From NCBI GenBank assembly GCA_010015655.1, contig ML976657.1, positions 2,223,252 through 2,287,251 on the forward strand: a DNA stretch of 64,000 bases, written 5' to 3'. The translations under genes and the position numbers were made by a program. This DNA is from Bimuria novae-zelandiae CBS 107.79 (lineage: Eukaryota > Ascomycota > Dothideomycetes > Pleosporales > Didymosphaeriaceae). The notes under the pieces were generated by a model, which worked only from the letters and a program-made list of their open reading frames with translations, did not search any database and was not told the DNA's origin. Numbering within the stretch: position 1 is the stretch's first letter; each line of letters starts with the position of its first letter. Positions 47,102 to 58,550 of the stretch are shown here, in pieces.

Positions 47102-48688
47102 TGTGGGGTCTGGTGAGAATCGACGCTGTTTGGGGAAGCGGACGACAGGGGGTATCCGGAAATGAAGCCGTTACATTTGCAGCTGGGGGCCATTTCAGAG
47201 TTGAGGGTTTGTTCGATGAGCCGTTGCCGAACGCACAACCACGGACGCACTGTTGGGGGCCTCCAGCGACGGTTACGTGAGATTTGCAACTGCGTCATTC
47301 TCGAAGGCTCAACGAAGTTTCACGGCCGTCGGGCGCTGTTTAATCCGCAGATCGATCGCGTTGACTAAATATAGTACAATATTAAGTCGTATTAGGCCTC
47401 TATAGAACCTGTTGACACCAACATTGACCGCTTTGCCGTTGGTTGAAGTTCGTACCTACCAGAGGTACTGTGGAAGGTGTGCACTTTTCCTGCTATCCTG
47501 CGTCCCATAGCTCCTGCCAAAGCTACAACCTAAACACCACCACTTCGATAATTCATCAACTTCTAATGCACAGATGCCTACGTTAAAGACAGTAGCTAAG
47601 TGCTGCATTCCCGACAATCAATAATACCCATCCGAGGTACACACTTCAACGAAGTATTTCCTTCACCTCTCAGCATTAAAATATCCGGTCCATGAGCTGT
47701 CAATGTCTGGGAGTTCGTAAGGGCTCGATCGTGAGTCAGGTCTAGCTTACACTATTAATTTTCTACTACTTCATCCTCACATACACATGCCCATCAGCGT
47801 AGTCCACACTCCATCTGCCTCCCACACATCTCCTCTCATCCTTTCGACCACTGTGCGTAAGACTGAGCAGACCTCCGCGTTATACAATTTACTTGTTGGA
47901 CCTGGATTGTCACTGCCGAAAGATAAGCGCACAATTTATTGAGATTCTATTCGGAGGTTCGTCCAACCTCCTTCGAGAGCAATGTAGATCTGGAAGTGTT
48001 GCAGAGTGTGACGCTACATGACTTAGAAGAGGCATATAACTAGGACAAAGTGCGTGAGCTCCAGAAGAAAGAGTCCAATCGAGTAGCAGAGCGCTCCTCG
48101 CTGCTGTTCATCGACATATTTCCAACCACAACAAAGAGAAGTAACACCGCACCCACCAAGTCTACACGAAGCACACCACGCCTTGGCAGCCTCACACCAG
48201 CTTCATTGCCATCCAGTGCAGCCAACCGACGAGGCATATATCAAACAATAACATTATATATGCCTAAAAAAACCGACCTTCCGCACCAGATTCACCCCTG
48301 GAATACAGCTCGCGCCCCAGTTCAGCCCAAAAGACGCCGTTCTTGGATCTCAATCCCATTCAAATGAACCGTCGAGAGCCGAGCTAAGCCAGCCGTCAAG
48401 GAAAGAAGGCGCTAGAGATACGCATCATTGATACCAAGAATGACATAGACGTGCGCATTTGTTTTGCCCATTCCCCTTTCCCTGTCTCCCGATCAGACTG
48501 AAAAAGCTATGATGGAGGCTGAACACATTTGGTTTGGTTTTGTCGCCCCGCCGACTGAACGACTGCGCATGTGCATCATATTTGAATAGAGACTTCTTCA
48601 TGTAGTATAACAACGGGACCCGGATCATCATGCTGCCCAAAGGTTCTGTTATTCTTTGGTGGGAAGTTAGCATTCGCGGAGAGTGAGC
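47102..48688. other. 1.6-kb gene-free region right of the Fot1 element
   Basis: No supported gene. Scattered short frames (for example 48050-48367, rich in Ser/Thr/Arg) have no domain. The right end is the 3' flank of VPS74. Confidence 0.45.
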
Positions 48689-49912
48689 TTAGAGGAGCGA
48701 ATCAAGCCTCGTGAAGACGCTCAAGCATGCCGCGACCACCTGTGATTGCATGTTAGCGCCGAGTAGATTGTGTCTATCGATGTGTGCAAGCTCACCTCCA
48801 TCTGCAGCTCCTTGTCCTTGGCGTTGTTAACCTCGTCGTTGATGACCTGGCCCAGATTTGCGCCGACGCCGCCCGAGCCGCCCGCCCGCCTCGCGAACGG
48901 CCACTGTGAGTACTCCGCGAGCAGCTCGTCGACCTGAGCAAATGCGCGCTCCCGCGCCTCATGCCCAAGCGTCGTCAGGGCGTTCTCGAGCACATTCGCA
49001 GCGTAAGCGGCGCAGACCATGACGATTGTCCGTAGGTATCTGAACTCGAGCTCCTCGGGGAGGAATTGGCTCGCGGGTAGAACGACGGTGCGGTTGGTGA
49101 GGACGTTCCGGACTCGTCGCCTGATCTCCTCCTTTGCGCCTCCGTCCGCAACCGGGTGTGTGGCCATGTCGAAGAGGAGGAAGTTCTTCTTCTCGGTGCG
49201 CAGGATGCCCTTGTCGACGAGGCCCTTGCATAAGCGTTCGCGCACCTGTTTGAGCTGGTAGCCGATCTTCATGAGGTTCCACGTCTCTCCTATGTGGCCT
49301 GTCAGCTTCTACGTGCGCAAGGCGAGTCGAAGGGAGCATGGTCACTCACCACTCATGAGGTCGATCCACGAGTTTACGCTCATCTTTTCGCTCGTCTTCA
49401 TCATCTTGAGCGCTTCGTCCAGCAGCACCTCGCCCGTGAGCGTGTCGTCGATGACCTCAATGACCCGATCAGCGAGCGGAAACCTCCGTCGCGACGAGTC
49501 TTTTTGCATGCTTATGCGGCCACGGAAGGCCAGCTCTATTACTATGCATCCTCGTAGGGCATATGAGATGTTGTCGTTCCAGAACGATAGGTAGCCCTAG
49601 TCCGCAATAATCAGCCCGTGGTCCGTCGCAGCGTCTGCCTGCGCGCACCTGCTTGTCCTTCAATCCCATGAGGATCACCTCCTCCATCAACGTCAGCTTG
49701 GGCTGCTTGTTCCGCTCGGCGCTTTCGCTCATGTCTCGCGGGTCGAAGGCGATCTTGTGGCCATTCTCTGAGTTCTCGTATGAGGTCTCCGGCGTGCGGT
49801 CGTCGGTGCGCTTGGGCACGGGGCTGGACACGCGGTTGGCTTCGTCGTCGCCGTTGTTGGTGCCCGCACCGGCTCCTCTTCGGCGGGTCAGACCAGACGT
49901 CGTGGTAGCCAT
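48689..49912 (-). CDS. VPS74: Vps74/GOLPH3 (GPP34-family) Golgi protein
   Basis: PI4P-binding adaptor that keeps glycosyltransferases in the Golgi by linking their tails to COPI. Exons 49649-49912, 49350-49596, 48796-49289 and 48689-48739 give 351 aa; introns are 52, 60 and 56 nt. The N-terminus ([17 protein letters not shown]) is disordered and contains the Arg cluster that in yeast Vps74 contacts coatomer. The GPP34 domain begins at [20 protein letters not shown] and includes [20 protein letters not shown], then [20 protein letters not shown] and [20 protein letters not shown]. The last exon adds [16 protein letters not shown], the usual ending of the family. Confidence 0.95.
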
Positions 49913-50402
49913 TAGGAGGTTCGCGTGGAGCGGGCGGGGTGGACGGAGAGCCTTTGTTAGAGTATTGGGGGTGAGGCTCCTCGGGGGCGCAGGGATGTCG
50001 TCGCTAGAGCTGCATATGCGTCTTGGAGAGCTAAGGGCCGAGCGCGACGCGGCGAGCGCAATGAAAGCGAGCGGACTGGATTGCTAGCAAGAGAAGATGC
50101 ACATGTGTGCAAACGTGGCTGTGTCACGGAGCAGAGTGAGTATGTGGGCTGTGGGATTCAACACGACACCGCCAAGCCCGCCCAAATATTTGGGAACGCG
50201 AAAGCAAGTGCGCGCCATCATTTTGCGGTTCCAAAGGTGAGAAAAGCGCAGCATCCATTTTCTATCACGAAATACACAAGATGCTGATCCAGGCGACTGT
50301 TATACATGCGGAGGAATCCATATAGCACCACCAGGGCGGCCTCCGCCCACCCGTTCCCTAGCTATGTCTCCGATATCTAGCAACCCGCTCTCCAACTTTC
50401 GT
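49913..50402. promoter_or_regulatory. VPS74 upstream region / ACP 3' flank
   Basis: 490 bp between the VPS74 start codon and the stop of the acyl carrier protein gene, both on the minus strand. No coding or RNA feature is supported. Confidence 0.45.
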
Positions 50403-51080
50403 CTAGTGCGCTGCACATCAGTTAGCCTCTGTTCATGACTCCAGTCGAGGTATGGATGAGGGTTTCGCACCATCGGGCTGGGCCAGGATGTAGTCCACTG
50501 CTTGCTTGACTGTGATATCATTAGTACCGGTTAATTAAACAGCTTCGTCCGACATACCGCTGTGGATGGCATCCGCCTCCTTGTCGGGGATCTCAATGCT
50601 GAACTCCTGCGACATTGTCAGTCCAGCCCCTGATGTATATATGCTTTGCTTCTCCACAAACCTCCTCAATGGCCATAACAACCTCCACGGTGTCGAGGCT
50701 GTCCAGCCCAAGGTCGTTGTGGAAGTGCGACTCGCCGTTCAACTAGCACTTGTAAGCGATTGCGCGGCATTCCGTCAGCCTTCGAGATGTACCTTCGAGA
50801 CATCGGTGACCTATTCCGAGTTAGCCAAAGCTCCAACCTGCCATCGCATCGCCATTACCTTGTCAAAGTTCTTCAATAGATCCATTATCCGGCCCTCGAC
50901 TTGCTCCTTGGAAAGCCCGGCGGAAGCGGAGTAGCATCGTACTGCCTGGAAGGCGGAGGGAGTGATTTGCTTTGCCTGGAACAGGGAGCTTCGCGCGACG
51001 GGGCGAGCAATTGGCGCCTGCCACCGGGGAGCAGCGCGGACGGCTTGCCTTGCGGACCTGAGGAGAGCTGTGCGGAACAT
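50403..51080 (-). CDS. ACP1: Mitochondrial acyl carrier protein (NDUFAB1-type complex I subunit)
   Basis: Carries acyl chains in mitochondrial fatty-acid/lipoate synthesis and is a subunit of complex I; it also supports LYR proteins in Fe-S assembly. Six exons: 50859-51080, 50793-50810, 50662-50742, 50558-50606, 50471-50509 and 50403-50410, giving 138 aa. A mitochondrial presequence (MFRTALLRSARQAVRAAPRW...) ends near RCYSAS. The second exon is only 18 nt (VTDVSK). The phosphopantetheine attachment serine is in LGLDSLDTVEVVMAIEE. The end, VDYILAQPDAH, is characteristic, and the last exon supplies only the final 8 nt. Every junction is forced by the conserved ACP sequence. Confidence 0.93.
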
Positions 51081-51466
51081 TTTGGAGGGAGTTGGAGTTG
51101 TTTGCGTGGAGGATGTCGAGACTGAGGTGGATAGGATTGATGCTCAGTCCTTCGCTAGCTCTTTCCTTTGAGCTTCTATTATGTAAGCATGGAGCGTCAC
51201 TTTCAGCAAGAGCAACCCACCACGGCTGTTGCCTCAATATCGAGCAGTGGCCAAAATACGTTTAGGCAGTGAACGAGTCCAACAAATTAGCTCTCCTTTC
51301 GAATTCTTTAGCTGCGATTTTGCCTCTTCTATCGCCTCGCCGGCGTTGACGTCGTGAATTTCGCAGCCAATCACAGCCGACCCGTTACAGCTCCGACTGC
51401 CATCGCAACCTCGCACCTCGACAAACCTCGACAGACTTCCACCGCCGCGACCACCCCGCACACACA
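51081..51466. promoter_or_regulatory. Divergent promoter between two complex I genes
   Basis: 386 bp between the start codons of the mitochondrial acyl carrier protein (-) and the 23-kDa complex I subunit (+). Both products enter respiratory complex I, so shared regulation is plausible. No individual factor site is claimed. Confidence 0.6.
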
Positions 51467-52275
<809 letters not shown>

Positions 52276-52617
52276 CGGTAGAGAGTACGGGAGTTGCACA
52301 TTTGTAAATAGTAGAGGACGAATGTAGCATCAGCAATTCTGATTTCCTTTGTGGCAGCTGTTCCGTTCGCTTTTTGATTCGCATGTAGCCAGAGTGGGCA
52401 CCCTCTAACATGAGACATTAACGTATACAAAAGTTGATATTTGTATCCAGACCTCATATCCACGTACATGGCTGGACAAATTGCGAGATGGAGCCAGAGG
52501 GATTGCTTCATGTGAGATCGCAAAGGTATCCATTCATTAGCCTACACCACAAATGCTACGCTAATCCAATATACACAAAATTTCGGAAAGACCTCTATGA
52601 GAAGCCGACTTAATCTC
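52276..52617. other. Convergent 3' region between NDUFS8 and SURF6 genes
   Basis: 342 bp between two convergent stop codons, AT-rich. It presumably contains both polyadenylation regions; nothing else is seen. Confidence 0.5.
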
Positions 52618-54304
52618 CTATTTCGCCTTGAATGTTCCCTCAAAACCAGCGCGCTTCTTCACCTTCTTGCCAGGCTTGCTAGCCTTCTTTTTCCCTTTCA
52701 TGCCCTTCTCGTCTCTTCGCTTTCGCAAATTCTCTTCGCGCTTCTTCTGTCGGGCCTCGATACCCTTCTCTACGGCTTCCTTACGGTCACCCCACTCCCT
52801 TGAGCTCTTGGCTTTCTGCTTGTCCAGCCGCTTGACACTCTTCTTCAGGAGCTTGGGGTCGTCGTGTACCCGCTCACCTTGCGCCCTTCTCTTTGCGTTG
52901 AGCCAGAGGTCCTGCTCTTCGATCTTCTTGCGTTTCTCCTCGTCGAGCGCACCGAGGCGGGCTTGCTTGTTCTTGGCAGCTTCGAGGGCGGTTTTGGGGT
53001 CGGACCTGCCCTTCTGCTTCTTCGATTCGCGGAAACCAGAGAGGTCGCCGTCAAGTTGTTTCCCGTCGCTCCAGGCTACACGGCCAAAACTCAGATTCCT
53101 ATCTCGATCCGGGGACGACTGATGTGAGAAGATGGAAGGAGAGCCAGATCCACCACGTATCCGTGTCAGTTGCTCTTCTGCCTTCAAGCGCTCTTCGTCT
53201 TCTTGCGCAAGTTGCCGTTGGGCCTTCTTTGCAGCTTTTCGCTCAGCTTCCTTCTTTCTCCGAGCTTCAATCAACTCGGCGCGGTTCTTTGCGGGTCGAC
53301 CGTCGGGGCCATCCGCCTTTCGTTTAGCACGCATTTCTTCAAGCCGTGCCTGCAATCGTGCGCGGAACTCTTCATGCTTCTTCTCGTCCGGTATTAAGGA
53401 CTTCTTCTCTTTCTTCTGTGGGATTTCAGAGGGCGGTGGCATGGAAGACGAAGAGGAGGCGGAGGCTAAGGATGCTGTAGAGGCATTGGAGTCTGCGGCT
53501 GAGGGAGTAGCGGTTTCCTCATCGACCAGGCCGCTGACGTCCATAGCTTGTATTTGGTCGTCGTCGTCTTCGTCGTGCTCTTTGTCCTCGTCAGTCGCTT
53601 CTGCAGCGTCGTCCTCTTCTTCTGGCTCTGCAGTGTCCGTCAAGGTTTTGCTAAACTCCTGTTGTTGTGCCTTTTTCGCTTGTTGGCTCTGTTGCTTCTG
53701 TGCCTGCTTCTCCTTCTTCTTCTCGCGCTGTGCCTGCTGCTTTTCTGCCTTGGCTTTGGCTCGTGCCTCCTGGGCTGCCTTCTTTTCCTCATCCTTCGTC
53801 TGCTTATTGGAAGTCGCATCGGCGTCGGCGTCCTTGGTGGTCTTCTGCTTCTTGGTCTTGCCCGAAGCCGTCTTCATGCCCTCACCCGGTTTCTCTTTCT
53901 CGATGTCCATCTCGAAGTCGGAAGAGGCGTCACCATCTGCCTCGGCCTCGAGCTCCCGCTTTCGCTTTCGTGCATTTTCTTCGAGCACATCAAGGGCACT
54001 CTTCTGGTTTGCAGGGTCCAGCTTCGCTCGCTTTGCAGCCCGTCGCTCTGCCTTGGACTGCTTCTTCCCTACTCGCGTCCATTCTGTCTGCAGTACACTT
54101 AGCGGCTGCAGGGTATAGCGACGGTAGGGCAACGTACGCTGGTGATGCTCTCGTCTTTGCCATAGTAGTCTTTTGCAGGGATCAAGGACATCAATCCCTC
54201 GAAGGCCCGCTGGTGCGTCTTCAATCGCGCCTGCTCTGGGTGTTAGCGGCGTGTGCAGAAGAAGCGGGGAAGGCTTTGCTACTTGCCTCGAGATCGTCAC
54301 CCAT
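52618..54304 (-). CDS. SURF6/Rrp14-family ribosome biogenesis protein
   Basis: Nucleolar protein of the SURF6 family (yeast Rrp14), needed for pre-rRNA processing. Exons 54287-54304, 54138-54230 and 52618-54087 give 526 aa. The first intron (54231-54286, 56 nt) starts GCAAGT and ends CAG, a GC-AG intron; without it the frame stops after 27 codons, whereas splicing gives LEARLKTHQRAFEGLMSLIP, the family's N-terminal block (ends DYYGKDESITS). The second intron is 50 nt. The middle is an extreme Lys/Glu/Gln/Asp low-complexity stretch. The conserved SURF6 C-terminal domain runs from about AKNRAELIEARRKKEAERK through VAWSDGKQLDGDLSGFRESK to the basic end. Confidence 0.9.
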
Positions 54305-54903
54305 GGCTGCCGCTTGTGGTTTGTCTGCCTGTAGATGTCTTCGTTCAGATCGCAGTACTGGAGTAAGGAAAGGCTCGATGACAGGTGGGGAAAGGGCTGG
54401 TGAGAGGGTCGTGTGCCTGGTGAGCGCTCGTGCGGAAAATCCGAAAATTGACAGAGGTGCCAAGATTTACAACTTTAGCGCGTTTTCAAGGCGGTCCGCA
54501 GCGGCAGTATTGGATCCGTGTTCCAATCGCGCAGGCCGACTAAATTCGGCGTAATTCCATTCACGCTTGTGTGGTGCTTGCTGTGGTCCAAGTTTTGCTA
54601 TGTAACCCCAGCATCGTGCGTGGCGACTGCCTTCCGCGTCCTGTTGTTATGCGTGGCACGACTACCCTGTCATGTGAAGGCACTGCCACAGCCAGCACGA
54701 CGCTTCAGCTATGCGCTGATCTATATGATACGGCCGGCGCCCAGCGCGCATTTAGTCCGATAAACAAGGCCAAGTAGCATTACTCCCGTATCAAATCTTT
54801 GTTGCTCTCACTATCTCGCGTATCACCTCAGGGTGCATCGTTCGAAGGCGAATATCGGTCAAGCTTTCGGCCATTATTCGGACATCGACATCGTATCAAC
54901 CCA
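54305..54903. promoter_or_regulatory. Divergent upstream region of SURF6 and a 523-aa gene
   Basis: 599 bp between head-to-head start codons. It must contain two promoters. No motif is singled out. Confidence 0.45.
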
Positions 54904-56660
54904 ATGTCTGCACCTGCCATCGAGGCCAGGTCTCTGTCCACACTCACCTCACTTGCTTCAAATCCGCCGTCATACCCAAGGAACCCTACTCACGTGCGGA
55001 ACGAACCGCTGGTCTTGTACATTGCTCGCGTGCCTGGCAGTCGAGGTACGACGGTAATGCGTCCACAAACATTAATCTGAGTGCCTTCAGGCTACGTATT
55101 ACCTTGTCCAAGGTCACGCGGCCTACTCGGAGTTTTTGTCCTCATACTTTTCAACTGAAGATTGTTATTCTAATATCTCGTAGATGTGTTCCTCTCTCCT
55201 ATGAAACCACGGGAGAAGGTGGTCACAGCAGAAGACATCCAGAACTCGCTATACTTTATCCATGTGGAGCAGCCAGAGGACGCGCACCTCATTGAACCGC
55301 CAACTTCTCAAAGCCCGTCATATCCCGACTCGCGCCCGAATTCTTCACACGGAGTACAACAACCCATCGTGCAACGGAAGCCCGTCACTAATCCTGCGCT
55401 CGCGAATGTAACCCCCGCTGCTAGGCGCAAGCCTATTCCAGGGACACTGGCTCCGATCAATGGTTTCGAGAACACGCAAAATAGTGCTGCAGGTAATTAT
55501 ACGGCTTCTACTGGTCTCCTAGGTCCTGATTATGTTCCACGACGATCGTTCGAAAGCGCTCAGTACGACGACGAAAACAGACCGCCACTTCCACGAAGAC
55601 CTAGCCAGCAGCCAGCGTCTTCAGGCACATCTTTAACTCTCATTCGGCGGGATCTAGCCTCAGGCGCACAATGGAATGTAGCTCGTATCGAAGATCCTCC
55701 CATTTTAGACGTATCATCCTCAACGTTGAACGACACCACTGCCAGGAGGAAGGCCGGGGCGCCCGTGTACATCGAAATCACCAACCCTGGTTACTCAAAG
55801 TTTCTCCATGCACAACCGCCACCGCTCCTGGGTCGCGATACTAATGCGATCAATGCGACATACGGCTCTCAAACCCGGGCATCCCCAACAAATCGGATCG
55901 AGGCGGACGGCGTAGACGGTGTTTTTCGTCGGAGGTTGTGGATGGAAGGTGCCAAACATTCTGGTGGCGAATTTGGGCACCGGAGGCTCAAGTCATCTGA
56001 CTCTAACATGCCTAGGGGTAGTCCCAGAAGTAGTGTGGAGGCTGCACAACGCGACAGATTGTCTATGGATTCTAGACCTCCCGCAACCCCTCCCTTTCTC
56101 ACAAGAGAAAACCAGTCGTATGGTAGTATCCAGGTCTCTGAGAAACAGTCGGTTTTTCGCGGATACGTATTTACAAGTCCTTGGAACGGCCGTTGCGAGT
56201 TTATCACTGGTGCCGGCGGTGGTTCGCTGAAGGTAGGCACCATGTCCCAACTTCCATCTATAATGCTAACGTGCATCAGTGCCGACATATCGTACCAGGG
56301 CTACAAGGGGCCTCTCCTGTCGCTTTGCCTGTCAGCGAACTTCGATTTAACCTGCCAAGCAGCCCAAAAGCCTCCACACCCCGAGGCGAGGATTCTTCTA
56401 AGAGGTCGTCTTTCTTCCATCGACCGCGGCACAGCCGCAACAATTCATTGGTATCGGGTGCGCAGGCGGAGAGCACAGAGGATGTCAGGCGCTCTTTTAA
56501 CCGCCTGGACCTGTCGCTGGGGCAAGAGTTTGCTGGCGGTGGCTTTGGTGGGAAGCGAGCAAAATTGGGCAAGCTCATTATTGAGGATGAGGGCTTGAAG
56601 ATGGTAGATCTCTTGGTCGCAGCCAATCTGGCGTTATGGTGGAGAGCTTATGAGAGGTGA
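54904..56660 (+). CDS. Conserved-looking fungal protein of unknown function (523 aa)
   Basis: Function not recognised. Exons 54904-55045, 55184-56232 and 56280-56660 (introns 138 and 47 nt) give 523 aa. The N-terminal region (RNEPLVLYIARVPGSRDVFL, then VVTAEDIQNSLYFIHVEQPE) is compact and looks like a small folded domain. A long disordered Ser/Pro-rich middle follows. Near residue 380 a folded piece, SVFRGYVFTSPWNGRCEFIT, spans the second intron. The C-terminus (KLGKLIIEDEGLKMVDLLVA, then NLALWWRAYER) is probably helical and hydrophobic enough to bind a partner. No signal peptide. Both introns are required because the second exon otherwise runs out of the coding frame. The start is chosen as the first ATG in frame with the conserved-looking block. 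Confidence 0.75.
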
Positions 56661-57669
56661 CCTACTGGACTAGAGAAAGACAGCATGGTTGCTTGATCAA
56701 AGCGGATCTGAGCAAGCCTGCATTTCAATAAAAACTAGTACTGTTTTAGAATACACACTATCCACTCTCGATGTAATACCAGACAGCAAGCCCACTGAGA
56801 ACCCATCACAGAGTTCAGTCATTCATGGCTGCTATTGCTGATAGCACGCCCATCCGGCTGCCATCAATATCAACCTCCTGACCTCCCAAGCAGCCTCCAC
56901 TCCTTCCTCACCGAGTGAATGCCTTCTCTTGGATATCACTCCTGTATCTCTCATTATCCAACAACTTGGTCACCCTTGCGAGGGCACTGACCAACCTAGC
57001 ACGTCATGGTTGACCGGCTGCCCATAAGCGTTTGCTTCACGTCACTCCGCCCTTCATGGGAGTAATTTAGCGAATCCACATCAATAATCGTTCACCTTCC
57101 AATCCTCGAGTTTTCTTCACCTCGACACCCTGTACTCGTGATCTCTTCCGCTCCAGTATATGAACCCCATATCCCCAACCTCTGTTTCTCCTTTTCTTCT
57201 ATAACAACAGCCGCTTGTTTTATCCTTTGCTGCAGATATATGCCGGGTTGCGGTTGATGATCGAAGAGGCTCTTAAAGAACCGAAGTATTTGTTTTCAAA
57301 GAGTGAACGTAAGTGTTTGGTAGCGCACAGCTATTTGTAGATCTTCTATGACTAACAACAAATGGAGCCTTAGTTCGTTCTTTGGTTACTGGTCCAATCG
57401 ACAAGTCCTACACTTGTTTGCCAGAGGTCACGAGCATACAACAAGCCAATAACTCTGCCGGTTGCTAACGACTACTCACTTGTTGTTGAGTCTCGTGAGC
57501 GCTATTTCTGCCAAGCAGCAATCTAAATCCAGGCATATAAGGAAGCGTAGTATTCAAGGTCTGTCCACAGCAACTTAGCAGGTATCCATCGATTCCTAGG
57601 TATCTGGTGGTAAGCTCTAAGGTATATATACTCCAAACCAAGTACTAAAACGTACCGCAGCCGTTCGAT
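56661..57669. other. Gene-free 1-kb region
   Basis: No coding frame longer than chance and no repeat or RNA gene seen. It includes the 3' flank of the 523-aa gene and the upstream region of the frameshifted gene. Confidence 0.5.
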
Positions 57670-58550
57670 ATGTCGACCAGTCAGACCTTTCAGCATCACC
57701 AGGTGTTGCATGTACGTGATGCAGCAGACCAAGCGAAGTTCTTCGAAATAGTCAAGGGTGATGCGGGACTGGTCAAATTTCAGCAAGTCCGCAAGCTGGT
57801 CCTGTACCTCGACGCAAAGCAGTTCCTCCTCTCTGATGACGACAAGCTGGTGATGGCACTAAACCGCCTTCACTCGATCATCAACGGCGCCAGTGCGACT
57901 AACCCGCACAAGCTGGATACGATCGTCTTAATAGCCCACGGCGACTTCCTGTTCGCGAGGTTCAGCTACTCGCTAGTCTCACCAACCCAGAACGACGCAC
58001 CCTTCGCGAGGTTCAATGATCTCCTCCGTAACACACTTACGCCGGCTGAGAAGAAGGACCTTGCGTTCAAAGTGTCGAGCAGGGAGAAGCCCATCGCCCC
58101 AGCCCTCCTCGGCCCCCGCGGCATTAAAAACGTAGTGTTCGACACGACCCCTGCTGCTCCTGGGAGCCTCGAAAGAGCAAATTCGAAAGCGCCTTCCGCC
58201 AAATGCTGGAATACACGCTTCCCTGGATTCCGACGTGTTTTGGTGCTTTCCCGGTATTTTCACATAACACGAACTACAGCTTCGCGACCCCGCTTCTTGA
58301 TCGGGAGGGCCAGTTCGTGTCAGCGGCATACCAGGGAGGCCCAGGCATTAATCCGTATGCCGCGGATGCACAGATTCAGGATACGGATGAGATCGATGAG
58401 AATGATGGACTGAACCTATATAATATGGTGGCTATCAATCCGCAGTCAAATCAACAGATCGAAGAGGTGTGGCAGGCTTCGGCTTACGGAATGGTGCCGA
58501 TGCTGCTATCGCTCAGCCTGGACCGGATTCAGCTGGGTTGGAGAGTTTAA
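57670..58550 (+). pseudogene. Frameshifted hypothetical gene
   Basis: Not recognised by family. The first part, from MSTSQTFQHHQVLHVRDAAD to about 58150, and the second part, from PRKSKFESAFRQMLEYTLPW (about 58165) to a stop at 58550, both look coding and fit end to end, but they lie in different frames. A single missing base near 58150-58165 explains it. A 32- or 35-nt GT-AG intron there would also restore the frame but would be unusually short and lacks a clear branch site. Together the parts would give a soluble protein of about 290 aa with Asp/Leu-rich segments and no signal peptide. Either a recent pseudogene or a sequencing error. Confidence 0.55.

Noticed and set aside
48050..48367. 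105-codon plus-strand frame
   Set aside because: Low-complexity Ser/Thr/Arg sequence in intergenic DNA without any supporting signal.
53132..54118. 328-codon plus-strand frame opposite SURF6
   Set aside because: A Ser/Phe/Ala-rich shadow of the Lys/Glu/Gln low-complexity region of the SURF6 gene on the other strand.
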